A DNA stretch of 16,272 bases, from the NCBI GenBank assembly GCA_002336405.1, contig DDEJ01000023.1, positions 1 through 16,272 on the forward strand. The letters run 5' to 3'. Below, piece by piece: positions 7,222-14,938 of the stretch. A program made the translations under genes and the position numbers. The stretch comes from Rhodobacteraceae bacterium UBA1957 (lineage in GTDB: Bacteria > Pseudomonadota > Alphaproteobacteria > Rhodobacterales > Rhodobacteraceae). Below the pieces are notes generated by a model, which was given only the letters and a program-made list of their open reading frames with translations, did no database searches and was not told where the DNA came from. Numbering within the stretch: position 1 is the stretch's first letter; the number at the start of each line of letters is the position of its first letter.

Positions 7222-8157
7222 ATGATCCTATGTTGCGGCGACGCCTTGATTGATATGATCCCCGCCACGACAGCGCAAGCGACCCCCGGTTTTACACCCC
7301 TGCCCGGTGGTGCGGTGTTCAACACCGCGATCTCATTGGGGCGTCTCGGCATCCCGGTAGAGATGCTGACAGGCATGTCACAAGATCTATTCGGCGCGCA
7401 GTTGACCCGCACCCTGACGGACAGCAACGTCGGCACCAGATTTAACATCGTCAACACCCGCCCCACGACATTGGCTTTTGTCGAGCTGACAGACGGCCAT
7501 GCCACCTATACGTTTTATGACGAGAACTCGGCAGGCCGGATGATTACCCCGACAGATTTACCCGACCTGACCCCCGATATTACGACGCTGTACTTTGGCG
7601 GCATCAGTTTGTGCAACACCCCCGCCGCCGATACCTATCTGGCATTGGCTGAGCGTGAGGCGACCAAACGTGTGATTATGCTCGACCCCAATATCAGGCC
7701 CGGGTTTATCACCGACGAGGCGCCATACCGCACACGGTTGAAAGCAATTTTCGCGGTGGCCGATATTATCAAGGTCTCAGATGAAGATCTGGAATGGCTG
7801 ATCCCCGGCCCTGAAGATGTCATGTCCAAGCTGGCCATTTTGCAGGCGGGGCGGCAGACAGCTATGATCCTCACTTGCGGCAAAGACGGGGCGCGGGCGC
7901 TGTTGCCCGACGGCACCGACATCGCAGTGAGCGTGCCGCCCGCTGTTGTCGTCGACACGGTGGGGGCTGGCGATACCTTTAACGCAGGTGTTCTGGCAAG
8001 TTTGCACAGCGAATACAACCTTAACAAAGCGTCAATCGCACAGCTGCGCGCAGCACAGATGACCAAAGCCTTGGAATTTGGTGCAAAAGTGGCCGCTGTG
8101 ACTGTTACAAGGGCCGGTGCAAACCCGCCATGGCACCATGAAATTTTCAGCGCCTGA
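7222..8157 (+). CDS. PfkB-family sugar kinase, probable fructokinase
   Basis: A 311-residue ribokinase/PfkB-fold kinase that transfers phosphate from ATP to a sugar, most likely fructose. The N-terminal CCGDALIDMIP and the PGGAVFNTAISLGRLG segment (28-43) form the sugar-binding half. DPNIRP (155-160), LTCGKDGA (217-224) and the anion-hole/catalytic DTVGAGDTF (245-253; D251 as general base) complete the family signature. The length is normal. The start MILCCGDALID fits close relatives, although only a weak AGAAAG precedes it. A TATAAA-like sequence at 7141-7146 is the best promoter hint in the 7039-7221 gap. The gene lies in the same orientation as serC, 185 bp upstream of it, but no functional link to serine synthesis is evident. 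Confidence 0.9.
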   Translation: MILCCGDALIDMIPATTAQATPGFTPLPGGAVFNTAISLGRLGIPVEMLTGMSQDLFGAQLTRTLTDSNVGTRFNIVNTRPTTLAFVELTDGHATYTFYDENSAGRMITPTDLPDLTPDITTLYFGGISLCNTPAADTYLALAEREATKRVIMLDPNIRPGFITDEAPYRTRLKAIFAVADIIKVSDEDLEWLIPGPEDVMSKLAILQAGRQTAMILTCGKDGARALLPDGTDIAVSVPPAVVVDTVGAGDTFNAGVLASLHSEYNLNKASIAQLRAAQMTKALEFGAKVAAVTVTRAGANPPWHHEIFSA

Positions 8158-8214
8158 CACGTCGCAAGAACTGGTGTTAGCCCGTTAAAAAGTTTCCGAT
8201 CCGCAGCACTGCGT

Positions 8215-8240
8215 GGCAGAGATTTTCAAAATCTTGTGCC
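8215..8240. repeat. AT-rich inverted repeat between the kinase gene and serC
   Basis: GGCA-AGATTTT and AAAATCT-TGCC flank a single C. The inner arms are seven bases and perfect, and the outer arms are four bases across a small internal loop. It could form a hairpin after the kinase gene or be a protein-binding palindrome upstream of the serC promoter. There is no immediate T-run, so I do not call it an intrinsic terminator. Confidence 0.35.
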
Positions 8241-8280
8241 AAAACTGCATTTTTATGCTTGCCTGCCCTCCCTCGGAGCC

Positions 8281-8336
8281 ATATCTCAGGCGGTGGGACA
8301 CCCTTCCCCAACGAAGGGCATTTATCTGTGAGGATA
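8281..8336 (+). promoter_or_regulatory. Structured serC leader that can mask the ribosome-binding site
   Basis: Directly ahead of serC, CCCTTC (8301-8306) and GAAGGG (8313-8318) form a 6-bp stem with a six-base loop. An outer pairing of TATCTCA (8282-8288) with TGAGGATA (8329-8336, one bulged G) would enclose this hairpin and include the GAGGA Shine-Dalgarno sequence (8330-8334). Alternative small hairpins (GGTG/CACC at 8292-8302, CTCC/GGAG at 8268-8278) compete with it. A cis-regulatory 'serC' RNA motif has been described ahead of alphaproteobacterial serC genes. This is probably that element, but I have not matched it to the published consensus. Confidence 0.5.
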
Positions 8337-8342
8337 GCATCA

Positions 8343-9494
8343 ATGGCTATACAACATCCGGCTTCGCGGCCGTCAAACCCGCGTTTTTCATCTGGCCCCT
8401 GCGCCAAACCCCCCACATTCAACGTGACAAAACTGGCCGACGCCCCTCTGGGTCGCAGTCATCGCGCCTCGGTTGGCAAAGCCCGCCTGAAGGCTGCAAT
8501 TGACGGCACCCGCCAGATCCTAGATATCCCCGACGACTACCGCGTCGGCATCGTACCAGCCTCAGATACCGGCGCGGTGGAAATGGCGATGTGGTCTCTG
8601 CTGGGGGCGCGGAAGGTTGAGATGGTCGCTTGGGAAAGCTTTGGCGCCGGATGGGTCAGCGACGTTGTCAAACAGCTCAAGATCGACGCCGATATTAAGG
8701 TCGCCGACTATGGCCAAATTGTTGATTTCGACACCATCGATTTTGATAATGACGTGGTGTTCACCTGGAACGGCACCACCTCAGGGGTGCGATTGCCAGA
8801 TGGTGACACGATCCCGGCAAAGCGCGCCGGCCTGACGATTTGCGACGCCACTTCAGCGGCCTTCGCAATGGATCTGCCGTGGGACAAACTCGATGTGACC
8901 ACGTTCAGCTGGCAAAAAGTGCTGGGCGGCGAGGCCGCGCACGGCATGATCATCCTCAGCCCGCGTGCCGTGGCACGGCTTGAAAGTTACACTCCGCCCT
9001 GGCCGTTGCCAAAGATATTCCGGCTGACCAAAGGCGGCAAGCTGATCGAGGGCATCTTCGAAGGTGCCACGATCAACACGCCTTCGATGCTTGCGGTCGA
9101 AGATTACCTTTTGGCGCTGGATTGGGCGCGCTCGGTTGGTGGGTTAGCCGGGTTAATTGCCCGCGCCAATGCAAACGCGCAAGCGATCTGGACCTTTTGC
9201 GACACCCGCGACTGGATTGACAATCTGGCGCAGGATCCAGCCACGCGATCAAACACCTCGGTCTGCGTTAAGTTTACCGACCCGCGGATCACCGACGGGA
9301 CAGCGTTTGCCAAAGCGGTGGCAAAGCGGCTCGAGGCGCAAGATGTCGCACTTGATATCGGCGCATATCGCGACGCGCCGCCAGGTCTGCGGATCTGGTG
9401 CGGTGGCACCGTCGAGACCGCCGACATCGTGGCGATGCTACCCTGGCTTGACTGGGCATTTAGCGTTGAAATTGCGGCGGTGGACGCAGCGTAA
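8343..9494 (+). CDS. serC: Phosphoserine aminotransferase
   Basis: A 383-residue PLP enzyme that converts 3-phosphohydroxypyruvate and glutamate to phosphoserine and 2-oxoglutarate in serine synthesis; it may also act on the related intermediate of pyridoxine synthesis. It is the alphaproteobacterial SerC type: [14 protein letters not shown] near the N-terminus, GRSHRASVG (37-45), [15 protein letters not shown] (71-85), [10 protein letters not shown] (141-150), [12 protein letters not shown] (166-177) and the PLP lysine K192 in [14 protein letters not shown]. The frame is open upstream to an ATG at 8259, but I chose 8343 because [19 protein letters not shown] is the family N-terminus and GAGGA lies eight bases before it. 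serA follows after 59 bp, giving a serC-serA operon, probably controlled through the structured leader. Confidence 0.96.
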   Translation: MAIQHPASRPSNPRFSSGPCAKPPTFNVTKLADAPLGRSHRASVGKARLKAAIDGTRQILDIPDDYRVGIVPASDTGAVEMAMWSLLGARKVEMVAWESFGAGWVSDVVKQLKIDADIKVADYGQIVDFDTIDFDNDVVFTWNGTTSGVRLPDGDTIPAKRAGLTICDATSAAFAMDLPWDKLDVTTFSWQKVLGGEAAHGMIILSPRAVARLESYTPPWPLPKIFRLTKGGKLIEGIFEGATINTPSMLAVEDYLLALDWARSVGGLAGLIARANANAQAIWTFCDTRDWIDNLAQDPATRSNTSVCVKFTDPRITDGTAFAKAVAKRLEAQDVALDIGAYRDAPPGLRIWCGGTVETADIVAMLPWLDWAFSVEIAAVDAA

Positions 9495-9553
9495 ACCGCG
9501 CCGCTTTCCATCGCCATCTGATCTTATTATTTTTTATTTACAGGAGAGCCCTC

Positions 9554-11149
9554 ATGGCCCCCAAAGTTCTTGTTTCCGACAAACTGTCTCCCACAGCTGT
9601 TCAGATCTTTCGCGATCGCGGCATAGAGGTGGATTTCGAACCCGATCTGGGCAAAGACAAAATCCGACTGGCCGAGGTTATCGGCCAGTATGACGGCCTT
9701 GCGATTCGCTCGGCAACCAAGGTCACCGCAAAGATCCTAGCCGCCGCCAACCGGCTTAAGGTGGTCGGTCGTGCCGGCATCGGGGTCGACAATGTCGATC
9801 GTGACGCCGCCTCAAAAAAGGGCGTGATCGTCATGAACACGCCCTTTGGCAATATGATCACCACCGCCGAACATGCGATTGCAATGATGTTTGCGGTCGC
9901 CCGCCAAATCCCCGAAGCCAGCGCGTCGACCCATGCTGGAAAATGGGAGAAATCCAAATTTATGGGGGTTGAGCTGACCGGCAAAACCCTCGGTGTGATC
10001 GGGGCGGGCAATATTGGCGGCATCGTCTGTGACAGGGCCCGTGGACTGAAGATGAAAGTTGTCGCCTATGATCCTTTCCTGTCTGAAGAAAAAGCCGATA
10101 AAATGGGCGTTGAAAAAGTCACGCTTGAGACCCTGTTGTTGCGGGCTGATTTCATCACTTTGCATGTACCTCTGACCGAGCAGACCAAAAACATCCTGTC
10201 AGCAGAAAATCTGGCCAAAACCAAAAAGGGCGTGCGTATCATTAACTGCGCCCGTGGCGGTTTGGTCGACGAAAGCGCACTGGCGGAATTGCTGGTGTCA
10301 GGCCATATCGCGGGGGCCGCGTTCGATGTTTTCAAGACAGAGCCAGCCAAAGAGAACCCGTTGTTTGATCTGCCCAATGTGGTCTGCACCCCACATCTGG
10401 GTGCCGCCACCACCGAGGCGCAGGAAAATGTCGCGCTGCAAGTGGCCGAGCAGATGTCGGATTATTTGCTAACCGGTGCGGTGACGAACGCTCTCAATAT
10501 GCCGTCAGTGACCGCAGAAGAGGCCAAGGTCATGGGCCCTTGGGTGACGCTGGCGACCCACTTGGGTGGTTTTGTTGGCCAGATGACTGACGAGCCGGTC
10601 ACTGCAATCAACATCCTGTATGACGGGACTGTGTCTGAAATGAACCTCGAAGCGTTGAATTGCGCGGCGGTGGCAGGGATCATGAAACGGGCCAACCCCG
10701 ACGTCAATATGGTCAGCGCTCCGGTAATTGCCAAAGATCGCGGCATCAAAATCAGCACCACCCGTCAGGATAAGGCCGGTACTTTTGAGGGCTATATCAA
10801 AGTCACCGTGGTCACAGCCAACCGGGAACGCTCTGTTGCAGGCACAGTGTTCAGCGACGGCAAGCCGCGGTTCATCCAAATCAAGGGCATTAATATCGAT
10901 GCCGAGATTGGTGCGCATATGCTGTATACCACCAATAAAGACGTGCCGGGCATCATTGGCACACTGGGTCAGACCATGGGCGAAAATGGTGTCAATATTG
11001 CCAACTTTACCTTGGGGCGCGCCGCCGCGGGTGGTGAGGCAATTGCCCTTTTGTATGTCGATCACCCTGTGGCACCTGAAGTTCTGGGCAAGCTTGAAGC
11101 GACCGGATTGTTTCAACAGGTCAAACCACTGCAATTTGACATTGGCTAA
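9554..11149 (+). CDS. serA: D-3-phosphoglycerate dehydrogenase
   Basis: A 531-residue NAD-dependent enzyme that oxidises 3-phosphoglycerate to 3-phosphohydroxypyruvate, the first committed step of serine synthesis. It is the long (type I) form: a substrate-binding half (VGRAGIGVDNVD, 71-82), a Rossmann domain with GAGNIG (150-155), catalytic R234 (CARGG), E263 (KTEPAKENPL) and H281 (TPHLGAAT). An intervening allosteric-substrate-binding domain spans about 310-450, and a C-terminal ACT domain spans about 453-531 (YTTNKDVPGIIGTLGQTMGE). The ACT domain suggests feedback by serine, though its response cannot be read here. AGGAG precedes the ATG with suitable spacing. The preceding gap with serC is AT-rich but has no terminator hairpin, consistent with co-transcription. 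Confidence 0.97.
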   Translation: MAPKVLVSDKLSPTAVQIFRDRGIEVDFEPDLGKDKIRLAEVIGQYDGLAIRSATKVTAKILAAANRLKVVGRAGIGVDNVDRDAASKKGVIVMNTPFGNMITTAEHAIAMMFAVARQIPEASASTHAGKWEKSKFMGVELTGKTLGVIGAGNIGGIVCDRARGLKMKVVAYDPFLSEEKADKMGVEKVTLETLLLRADFITLHVPLTEQTKNILSAENLAKTKKGVRIINCARGGLVDESALAELLVSGHIAGAAFDVFKTEPAKENPLFDLPNVVCTPHLGAATTEAQENVALQVAEQMSDYLLTGAVTNALNMPSVTAEEAKVMGPWVTLATHLGGFVGQMTDEPVTAINILYDGTVSEMNLEALNCAAVAGIMKRANPDVNMVSAPVIAKDRGIKISTTRQDKAGTFEGYIKVTVVTANRERSVAGTVFSDGKPRFIQIKGINIDAEIGAHMLYTTNKDVPGIIGTLGQTMGENGVNIANFTLGRAAAGGEAIALLYVDHPVAPEVLGKLEATGLFQQVKPLQFDIG

Positions 11150-11155
11150 ACTACT

Positions 11156-11197
11156 GACATAACACCGTTACACGCCAGTTATGTCTGGTGTGTGACG
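11156..11197 (+). repeat. Two overlapping, competing inverted repeats after serA
   Basis: GACATAAC (11156-11163) is complementary to GTTATGTC (11178-11185). CGTTACACGCCA (11166-11177) can pair with TGGTGTGTGACG (11186-11197) over 12 contiguous base pairs including two G-U pairs. The 5' arm of the second helix lies in the loop of the first. The connecting loops are too short for both to form fully, so they would compete. There is no T-run after either hairpin. The element lies 7 nt after the serA stop and 33 nt before the phosphoesterase ATG. Confidence 0.55.
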
Positions 11198-11229
11198 CCA
11201 CGCTCTAACACCCCAACCCAGAGATCCAA

Positions 11230-11967
11230 ATGACCCAGCCTCTTTATGCTCTTGGCGATATCCACGGCCAGTTTGACATGCTGCAAAAGGCATTGGCACG
11301 CATTGAGCGCGACGGTGGCCCCGATGCCGCCGTGGTGTTTACCGGCGATCTGACAGATCGGGGACCCAACAGCCGTCAGGTGGTCGAGCATCTGATCACC
11401 CAGATTGCGGAGGGCAAGAACTGGACGGTCATTAAGGGCAATCACGATCGGATGTTTGGCTGGTTTCTGCAGGACCATCCAAAGTTTGATATTGAATTGC
11501 CGGTCGGGCTTGACTGGCTGAATCCACGCCTTGGCGGCGATAAAACCTTGGCCTCTTATGGGGTCAAGATCGATGAAACCAGTCGCTATTATCAGGTGCA
11601 TGCCGCGGCGCGCACCGCTGTTCCGGCGGAACATCTGGCGTTTTTGAACGCTCTGCCACTGCACTATGAGACCGATGATTATATATTTGTCCATGCCGGT
11701 ATCCGCCCTGATGTGGCGTTGGCCGCGCAAACCGAACGGGATCTGCTGTGGATTCGCGAGCCGTTTCTCAGCCACAGTGCGCCACGTGCAAAGATGATCA
11801 TCCACGGCCACACAGCGCTTGAGGCGCCACAGCTTTATTCAAACCGGCTGAACCTAGACGGTGGTGCGGGCTATGGCCGGCCACTGACCCCAGTGGTGAT
11901 CGACAACAAGCAGATATTTTGCTTGGGTGCGCACGGGCGTGTGCTCCTTGAGCAAAGCGCTCTTTAG
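11230..11967 (+). CDS. PPP-type metallophosphoesterase (protein phosphatase/ApaH-like)
   Basis: A 245-residue cytoplasmic calcineurin-like phosphoesterase. All dinuclear-metal motifs of the PPP/ApaH-like group are present: GDIHG (9-13), GDLTDRG (39-45), GNHD (70-73), VHAG with H155 and HGHT with H194. The length matches small bacterial serine/threonine phosphatases. The substrate could be phosphoproteins or dinucleoside polyphosphates and cannot be fixed from sequence. The ATG at 11230 follows a weak AGAG. It trails serA by 80 bp in the same direction, with competing inverted repeats in the gap, so it may be read through from serCA or transcribed separately. Confidence 0.9.
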   Translation: MTQPLYALGDIHGQFDMLQKALARIERDGGPDAAVVFTGDLTDRGPNSRQVVEHLITQIAEGKNWTVIKGNHDRMFGWFLQDHPKFDIELPVGLDWLNPRLGGDKTLASYGVKIDETSRYYQVHAAARTAVPAEHLAFLNALPLHYETDDYIFVHAGIRPDVALAAQTERDLLWIREPFLSHSAPRAKMIIHGHTALEAPQLYSNRLNLDGGAGYGRPLTPVVIDNKQIFCLGAHGRVLLEQSAL

Positions 11968-12127
11968 ATCAAACGGACACCGAACCTGTAATTGCATAGG
12001 CACACGCATCCAAGAGCTGTCCCCCCCCCTCAGATACCGAAACCGCCACCCCCGCCACGGTTAATTGCGGCAATAATATGGGCCACAGCCTCTGCAGAGA
12101 GGCCAATACCGACTATACCGTTAGGGT
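11968..12127. other. Convergent intergenic region with a C9 run and a small hairpin
   Basis: This gap separates the converging phosphoesterase and aminotransferase genes. It contains nine consecutive C residues (12021-12029), an ATTGC-G-GCAAT palindrome, and a hairpin with six-base arms GCCTCT and AGAGGC around GCAG. No T-rich tract marks a clear intrinsic terminator for either gene. A 36-codon minus-strand frame (12030-12140) with a glycine-rich end has no ATG or TTG start and is not called a gene. Confidence 0.4.
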
Positions 12128-13312
12128 TTAGATCCCCACGTCAACGATGGCTTGCGCCAAAACTGGGACAGAGTTTGCGTTTAGACCAGCGATATTCATC
12201 CGACTGTCACCCACCATATAGATTGCGTGCTCCACGCGCAGACGCTCGACCATATCGGGTGTGGTGCCCAGCCGTGAGAACATGCCGCGATGCTGTGCCA
12301 AAAAGCTGAATCGGTCAGATCCAGCCCGGCTTTGCAGCTCGGTTGCTAAACTCTGGCGTAGATCCAGCATGCCCAGACGCACCTGTTCCAGCTCGGTTTT
12401 CCAATCTTCACAAAGAGCCGCATCATTGAGCACCATCGTAACCAGACGCGCACCATGATCCGGTGGGAAGGAAAAATTCTGCCGGTTCAGATAGGCCAAT
12501 GTGCCTTGGGTTACCAAGTGTTTTGAAGCATCCTGGGAGATCGCCATCAACAGACCCGTCCGCTCGCGGTAGATACCAAAGTTTTTTGAACAGCTGGCGG
12601 CGATAATGGTCTCGGGCAGGGATGCAGCAATCAGCCGGGTGGCGGCGGCATCTTCTTCCAGCCCGTCACCAAACCCTTGATAGGCAATATCAATCATCGG
12701 GGTTGCGCCAGATTTGGCCAGTAAATCCACCACCAACTGCCATTGGGCAGTGTTTAGATTTGCGCCAGTTGGATTATGGCAGCACCCGTGCAACAACACC
12801 ACGTCACCAGCTTTAGCCTGTGCCAAATCCGCAGTCATACCCTCAAAATCAACGCCGCAAGTCGCCTCGTCAAAATAACGGTACGGCACCATTTCGATCC
12901 CGAGATAGCGCAACATTGAGACGTGGTTCGGCCAAGTCGGATTTGACACGAACACCCGCACATCACGATTGGCCAACCGGGCCAGCTCAAACGCTTGACG
13001 TACCGCACCAGTACCGCCAGGGGTGGCGGCGGCGGCGACTGCGCCGCGCGGCACTGCATCGCCCAAAATCATCTTGATCATACCATCCGAAAAAGCCGGA
13101 TCGCCGGTCAGCCCAACATAAGCTTTTGTAGTCTCATCCTGCCACAACTGATGTTCGGCGGCTTTTACGGCGCGCATCACCGGGGTCACACCTTCAGCGT
13201 TTTTATACACCCCTACACCAAGATCAATTTTTTGCGGTCTGGGGTCTTCTTTGAACTTTTGCACAAGAGCCAAAATTTTATCGGCAGGTTGCGGTTTCAA
13301 AGTCTCAAACAT
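12128..13312 (-). CDS. Class I aminotransferase (aspartate/aromatic type)
   Basis: A 394-residue fold-type I PLP enzyme of the AspC/TyrB group, transferring amino groups between aspartate or aromatic amino acids and 2-oxoglutarate. Cofactor and substrate residues align without gaps to the E. coli enzyme: Y65, W127, N180 in HNPTG, D208, Y211, PLP lysine K243 in SKNFGIYRERTG, R251, and the alpha-carboxylate arginine R371. R277 falls where the side-chain carboxylate arginine lies, so dicarboxylic substrates are expected. The frame extends to an ATG at 13366, but I chose 13312: MFETLKPQPADKI is the usual N-terminus, AGGAG precedes it, and it overlaps the sulfurtransferase stop as TGATG. That coupling suggests it supplies 3-mercaptopyruvate from cysteine, an inference from context since AspC-type enzymes can transaminate cysteine. 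Confidence 0.94.
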   Translation of the reverse strand: MFETLKPQPADKILALVQKFKEDPRPQKIDLGVGVYKNAEGVTPVMRAVKAAEHQLWQDETTKAYVGLTGDPAFSDGMIKMILGDAVPRGAVAAAATPGGTGAVRQAFELARLANRDVRVFVSNPTWPNHVSMLRYLGIEMVPYRYFDEATCGVDFEGMTADLAQAKAGDVVLLHGCCHNPTGANLNTAQWQLVVDLLAKSGATPMIDIAYQGFGDGLEEDAAATRLIAASLPETIIAASCSKNFGIYRERTGLLMAISQDASKHLVTQGTLAYLNRQNFSFPPDHGARLVTMVLNDAALCEDWKTELEQVRLGMLDLRQSLATELQSRAGSDRFSFLAQHRGMFSRLGTTPDMVERLRVEHAIYMVGDSRMNIAGLNANSVPVLAQAIVDVGI

Positions 13313-14169
13313 CAATTGTCTCCTGTGGCGACGGGTAAGGTCGGGGACATGCCCCATTCCGACCACGAACCGTCATATAGTGAATGATTAGCCTTGCCGA
13401 TACGCTGCATCGCAAGATTTAGGATTGCCGCCGTAACACCAGACCCGCAGCTGGTAATCGCGGGCTTTGCCAGATCAACACCGGCATCAACGAACACTTG
13501 CCGCAACACATCGGGATCTTTCATCGTGTGATCGGCCCGTAAAAGATCGCGGTAACATACATTTTTCGAACCCGGGATATGCCCCGAGCGCAAACCCGCC
13601 CGCGGCTCAGGCGCCGTGCCAGAAAAACGCGCCGCAGCGCGGGCATCAATGATTTCGTAATCCCCAAGTTTGGATGCCGCCGATACTTGTGTCACGTCGC
13701 GTACCATCTGATTTTGCCGCCGCACCGTCATATGTCGGTCGCGAATAACCGGCGCCATATCTTCAGTGGGATGCCCCTCGGCCTGCCATTTCGGCAAACC
13801 ACCATCCAATACTGCAATGTCACTGTGCCCCATCAGTTGAAATAACCACCAAATCCGGGCGGCCGAAAAAAGGCCCGCACCATCATAGACCACAATCTGA
13901 TGGCCATCTCCAATGCCCATAGCACGGACCCGCGACATGAACTTTTCAACCGGGGGCACCATATGCGGCAACTCTGAGCGATGGTCGCTCACCTCGTCGA
14001 TATCAAAAAACCGCGCACCTGGAATATGGGCGTTATCATATTCTTCGCGCCCGTTGCGCGCCATATCGGGCAGATACCAAGACGCGTCAAGCAGGCGCAA
14101 ATCTGGATCTTTCAGATGCGCTGCAAGCCAGCTGGTCGACACCAGTGTTTTTGGATCATCACTTTTCAT
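13312..14169 (-). CDS. sseA: 3-mercaptopyruvate/thiosulfate sulfurtransferase
   Basis: A 285-residue two-domain rhodanese. The inactive N-terminal domain (about 8-130) carries LLDASWYLPD and HIPGARFFDID, and the catalytic C-terminal domain (about 155-280) carries DARAAARFSG and SGHIPGSKNV. The active-site loop CGSGVTA has C241 as the persulfide-carrying cysteine. A loop of the CGSGVT type is characteristic of mercaptopyruvate sulfurtransferases, whereas thiosulfate rhodaneses have a more basic loop. No signal peptide is seen, so it is cytoplasmic. AGGGGA precedes the ATG. It is followed, with one base shared, by the class I aminotransferase. The separation from smpB (146 bp with a probable terminator) implies its own promoter. 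Confidence 0.92.
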   Translation of the reverse strand: MKSDDPKTLVSTSWLAAHLKDPDLRLLDASWYLPDMARNGREEYDNAHIPGARFFDIDEVSDHRSELPHMVPPVEKFMSRVRAMGIGDGHQIVVYDGAGLFSAARIWWLFQLMGHSDIAVLDGGLPKWQAEGHPTEDMAPVIRDRHMTVRRQNQMVRDVTQVSAASKLGDYEIIDARAAARFSGTAPEPRAGLRSGHIPGSKNVCYRDLLRADHTMKDPDVLRQVFVDAGVDLAKPAITSCGSGVTAAILNLAMQRIGKANHSLYDGSWSEWGMSPTLPVATGDN

Positions 14170-14197
14170 ATTGATCCCCTATAAGTGTTTGGTAAGT

Positions 14198-14225
14198 GCA
14201 TAGGACGGCAAACCAAAACTGGCAA
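14198..14225 (-). promoter_or_regulatory. Weak candidate promoter for the sulfurtransferase gene
   Basis: Read on the minus strand, TTGCCA (14220-14225) and TATGCA (14198-14203) are separated by 17 bases and lie about 30 bp ahead of the sulfurtransferase ATG. The -35 box matches five of six sigma-70 positions but the -10 only three. It is listed because the gene seems to need its own promoter here. Confidence 0.25.
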
Positions 14226-14277
14226 GGCTTATGCCGTGTGACAGCGAATTTCGCCCGCATATGACGATATCAAGTTC

Positions 14278-14306
14278 AAAAAGACGATGCCGCGCGGTCT
14301 GCGGGC
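14278..14306 (-). terminator. Probable intrinsic terminator of smpB
   Basis: On the minus strand after the smpB stop, GCCCGC pairs with GCGCGGC (six pairs, one bulged C) around a five-base AGACC loop. ATCGTC and five T residues follow. The GC-rich stem with a trailing T-run fits a Rho-independent terminator, although the T-run starts six bases after the stem. Confidence 0.5.
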
Positions 14307-14315
14307 AACCAACGC

Positions 14316-14792
14316 CTATTCGCCATGGCGCAGCAGGCGCTGTTTCTGCCGGCCCCAATCACGCTTGGCGCTGTCGGCGCGTTTGTCATGGTTCTTTTTA
14401 CCCTTGGCGATGCCAATCTTCATCTTTACCTTGCCGCGGTGATTGAAATACATCACCAGCGGGACCAAGGTCATACCCTTACGCTGGGTATCAGACCAAA
14501 GACGCGCCAGTTCTTTGCGTTTAACCAATAGCTTGCGCCGACGTCGTTCTTCGTGGCCCCAGGTCTTGGCCTGCTCATATGGGGCGATATAGCAATTGAC
14601 CAACCACAATTCGGCATCTTCTACCGATGCATAGCTTTCAGCAACATTGGCACTGTTGACGCGCAGGGATTTCACCTCGGACCCTTGCAGCAACACGCCA
14701 CATTCTAGATCATCCTCGATCGCATAATCATACCGCGCCCGGCGGTTCTCAGCGATGATTTTGTAATTAGGATCTGATTTTGTCTGTGCCAT
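14316..14792 (-). CDS. smpB: SsrA-binding protein SmpB
   Basis: A 158-residue RNA-binding protein that carries tmRNA to stalled ribosomes for trans-translation. The OB-fold core includes [14 protein letters not shown] (10-23), GSEVKSLR (37-44), ANVAESYA (48-55) and the [13 protein letters not shown] strand. Basic [14 protein letters not shown] (82-95) and the C-terminal [21 protein letters not shown] tail (130-150), which enters the decoding centre, are intact. The length is normal. AGGAAA lies about ten bases before the ATG. It is divergent from the class III aminotransferase gene with 146 bp between the starts and is followed by a probable terminator. Confidence 0.97.
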   Translation of the reverse strand: MAQTKSDPNYKIIAENRRARYDYAIEDDLECGVLLQGSEVKSLRVNSANVAESYASVEDAELWLVNCYIAPYEQAKTWGHEERRRRKLLVKRKELARLWSDTQRKGMTLVPLVMYFNHRGKVKMKIGIAKGKKNHDKRADSAKRDWGRQKQRLLRHGE

Positions 14793-14881
14793 GATCGCGA
14801 TTTCCTACACCCGCAGCGCCGCACTGTCCAGCAACAGCAGACCAAGACATCGGGCAAAACCCGCACCGGCAACTATTTTCC

Positions 14882-14909
14882 TAGACAGACTCCATCACAG
14901 ACATAATAT
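14882..14909 (+). promoter_or_regulatory. Candidate promoter of the class III aminotransferase gene
   Basis: TAGACA (14882-14887) and TAATAT (14904-14909) are spaced 16 bases apart in an AT-rich patch 30 bp ahead of the start codon. The -10 region overlaps an AATAT-AGAG-ATATT inverted repeat (14905-14918) that could be a repressor site. The boxes match the sigma-70 consensus in five and four positions. Confidence 0.35.
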
Positions 14910-14938
14910 AGAGATATTGTTAACTTGAGAGCACCTCC

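Noticed and set aside
7013..7225. 70-codon plus-strand frame from a TTG that overlaps the kinase ATG by four bases
   Set aside because: The ATGA overlap is attractive, but the start is a TTG without a Shine-Dalgarno sequence, it crosses the likely operator half and promoter region, and the protein matches nothing I recognise.
8215..8240. Inverted repeat as intrinsic terminator of the sugar kinase gene
   Set aside because: The stem is AT-rich, its perfect arms are separated by a single base, and no T-run follows directly.
8259..8342. In-frame upstream extension of serC from the ATG at 8259
   Set aside because: The extra 28 residues are unlike any SerC N-terminus, the stretch forms the structured leader, and the ATG at 8343 has a well-spaced GAGGA and the family's conserved beginning.
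13313..13366. Upstream start of the class I aminotransferase at 13366
   Set aside because: It would add 18 residues read from within the sulfurtransferase gene. The start at 13312 has AGGAG, a TGATG junction and the normal family N-terminus.
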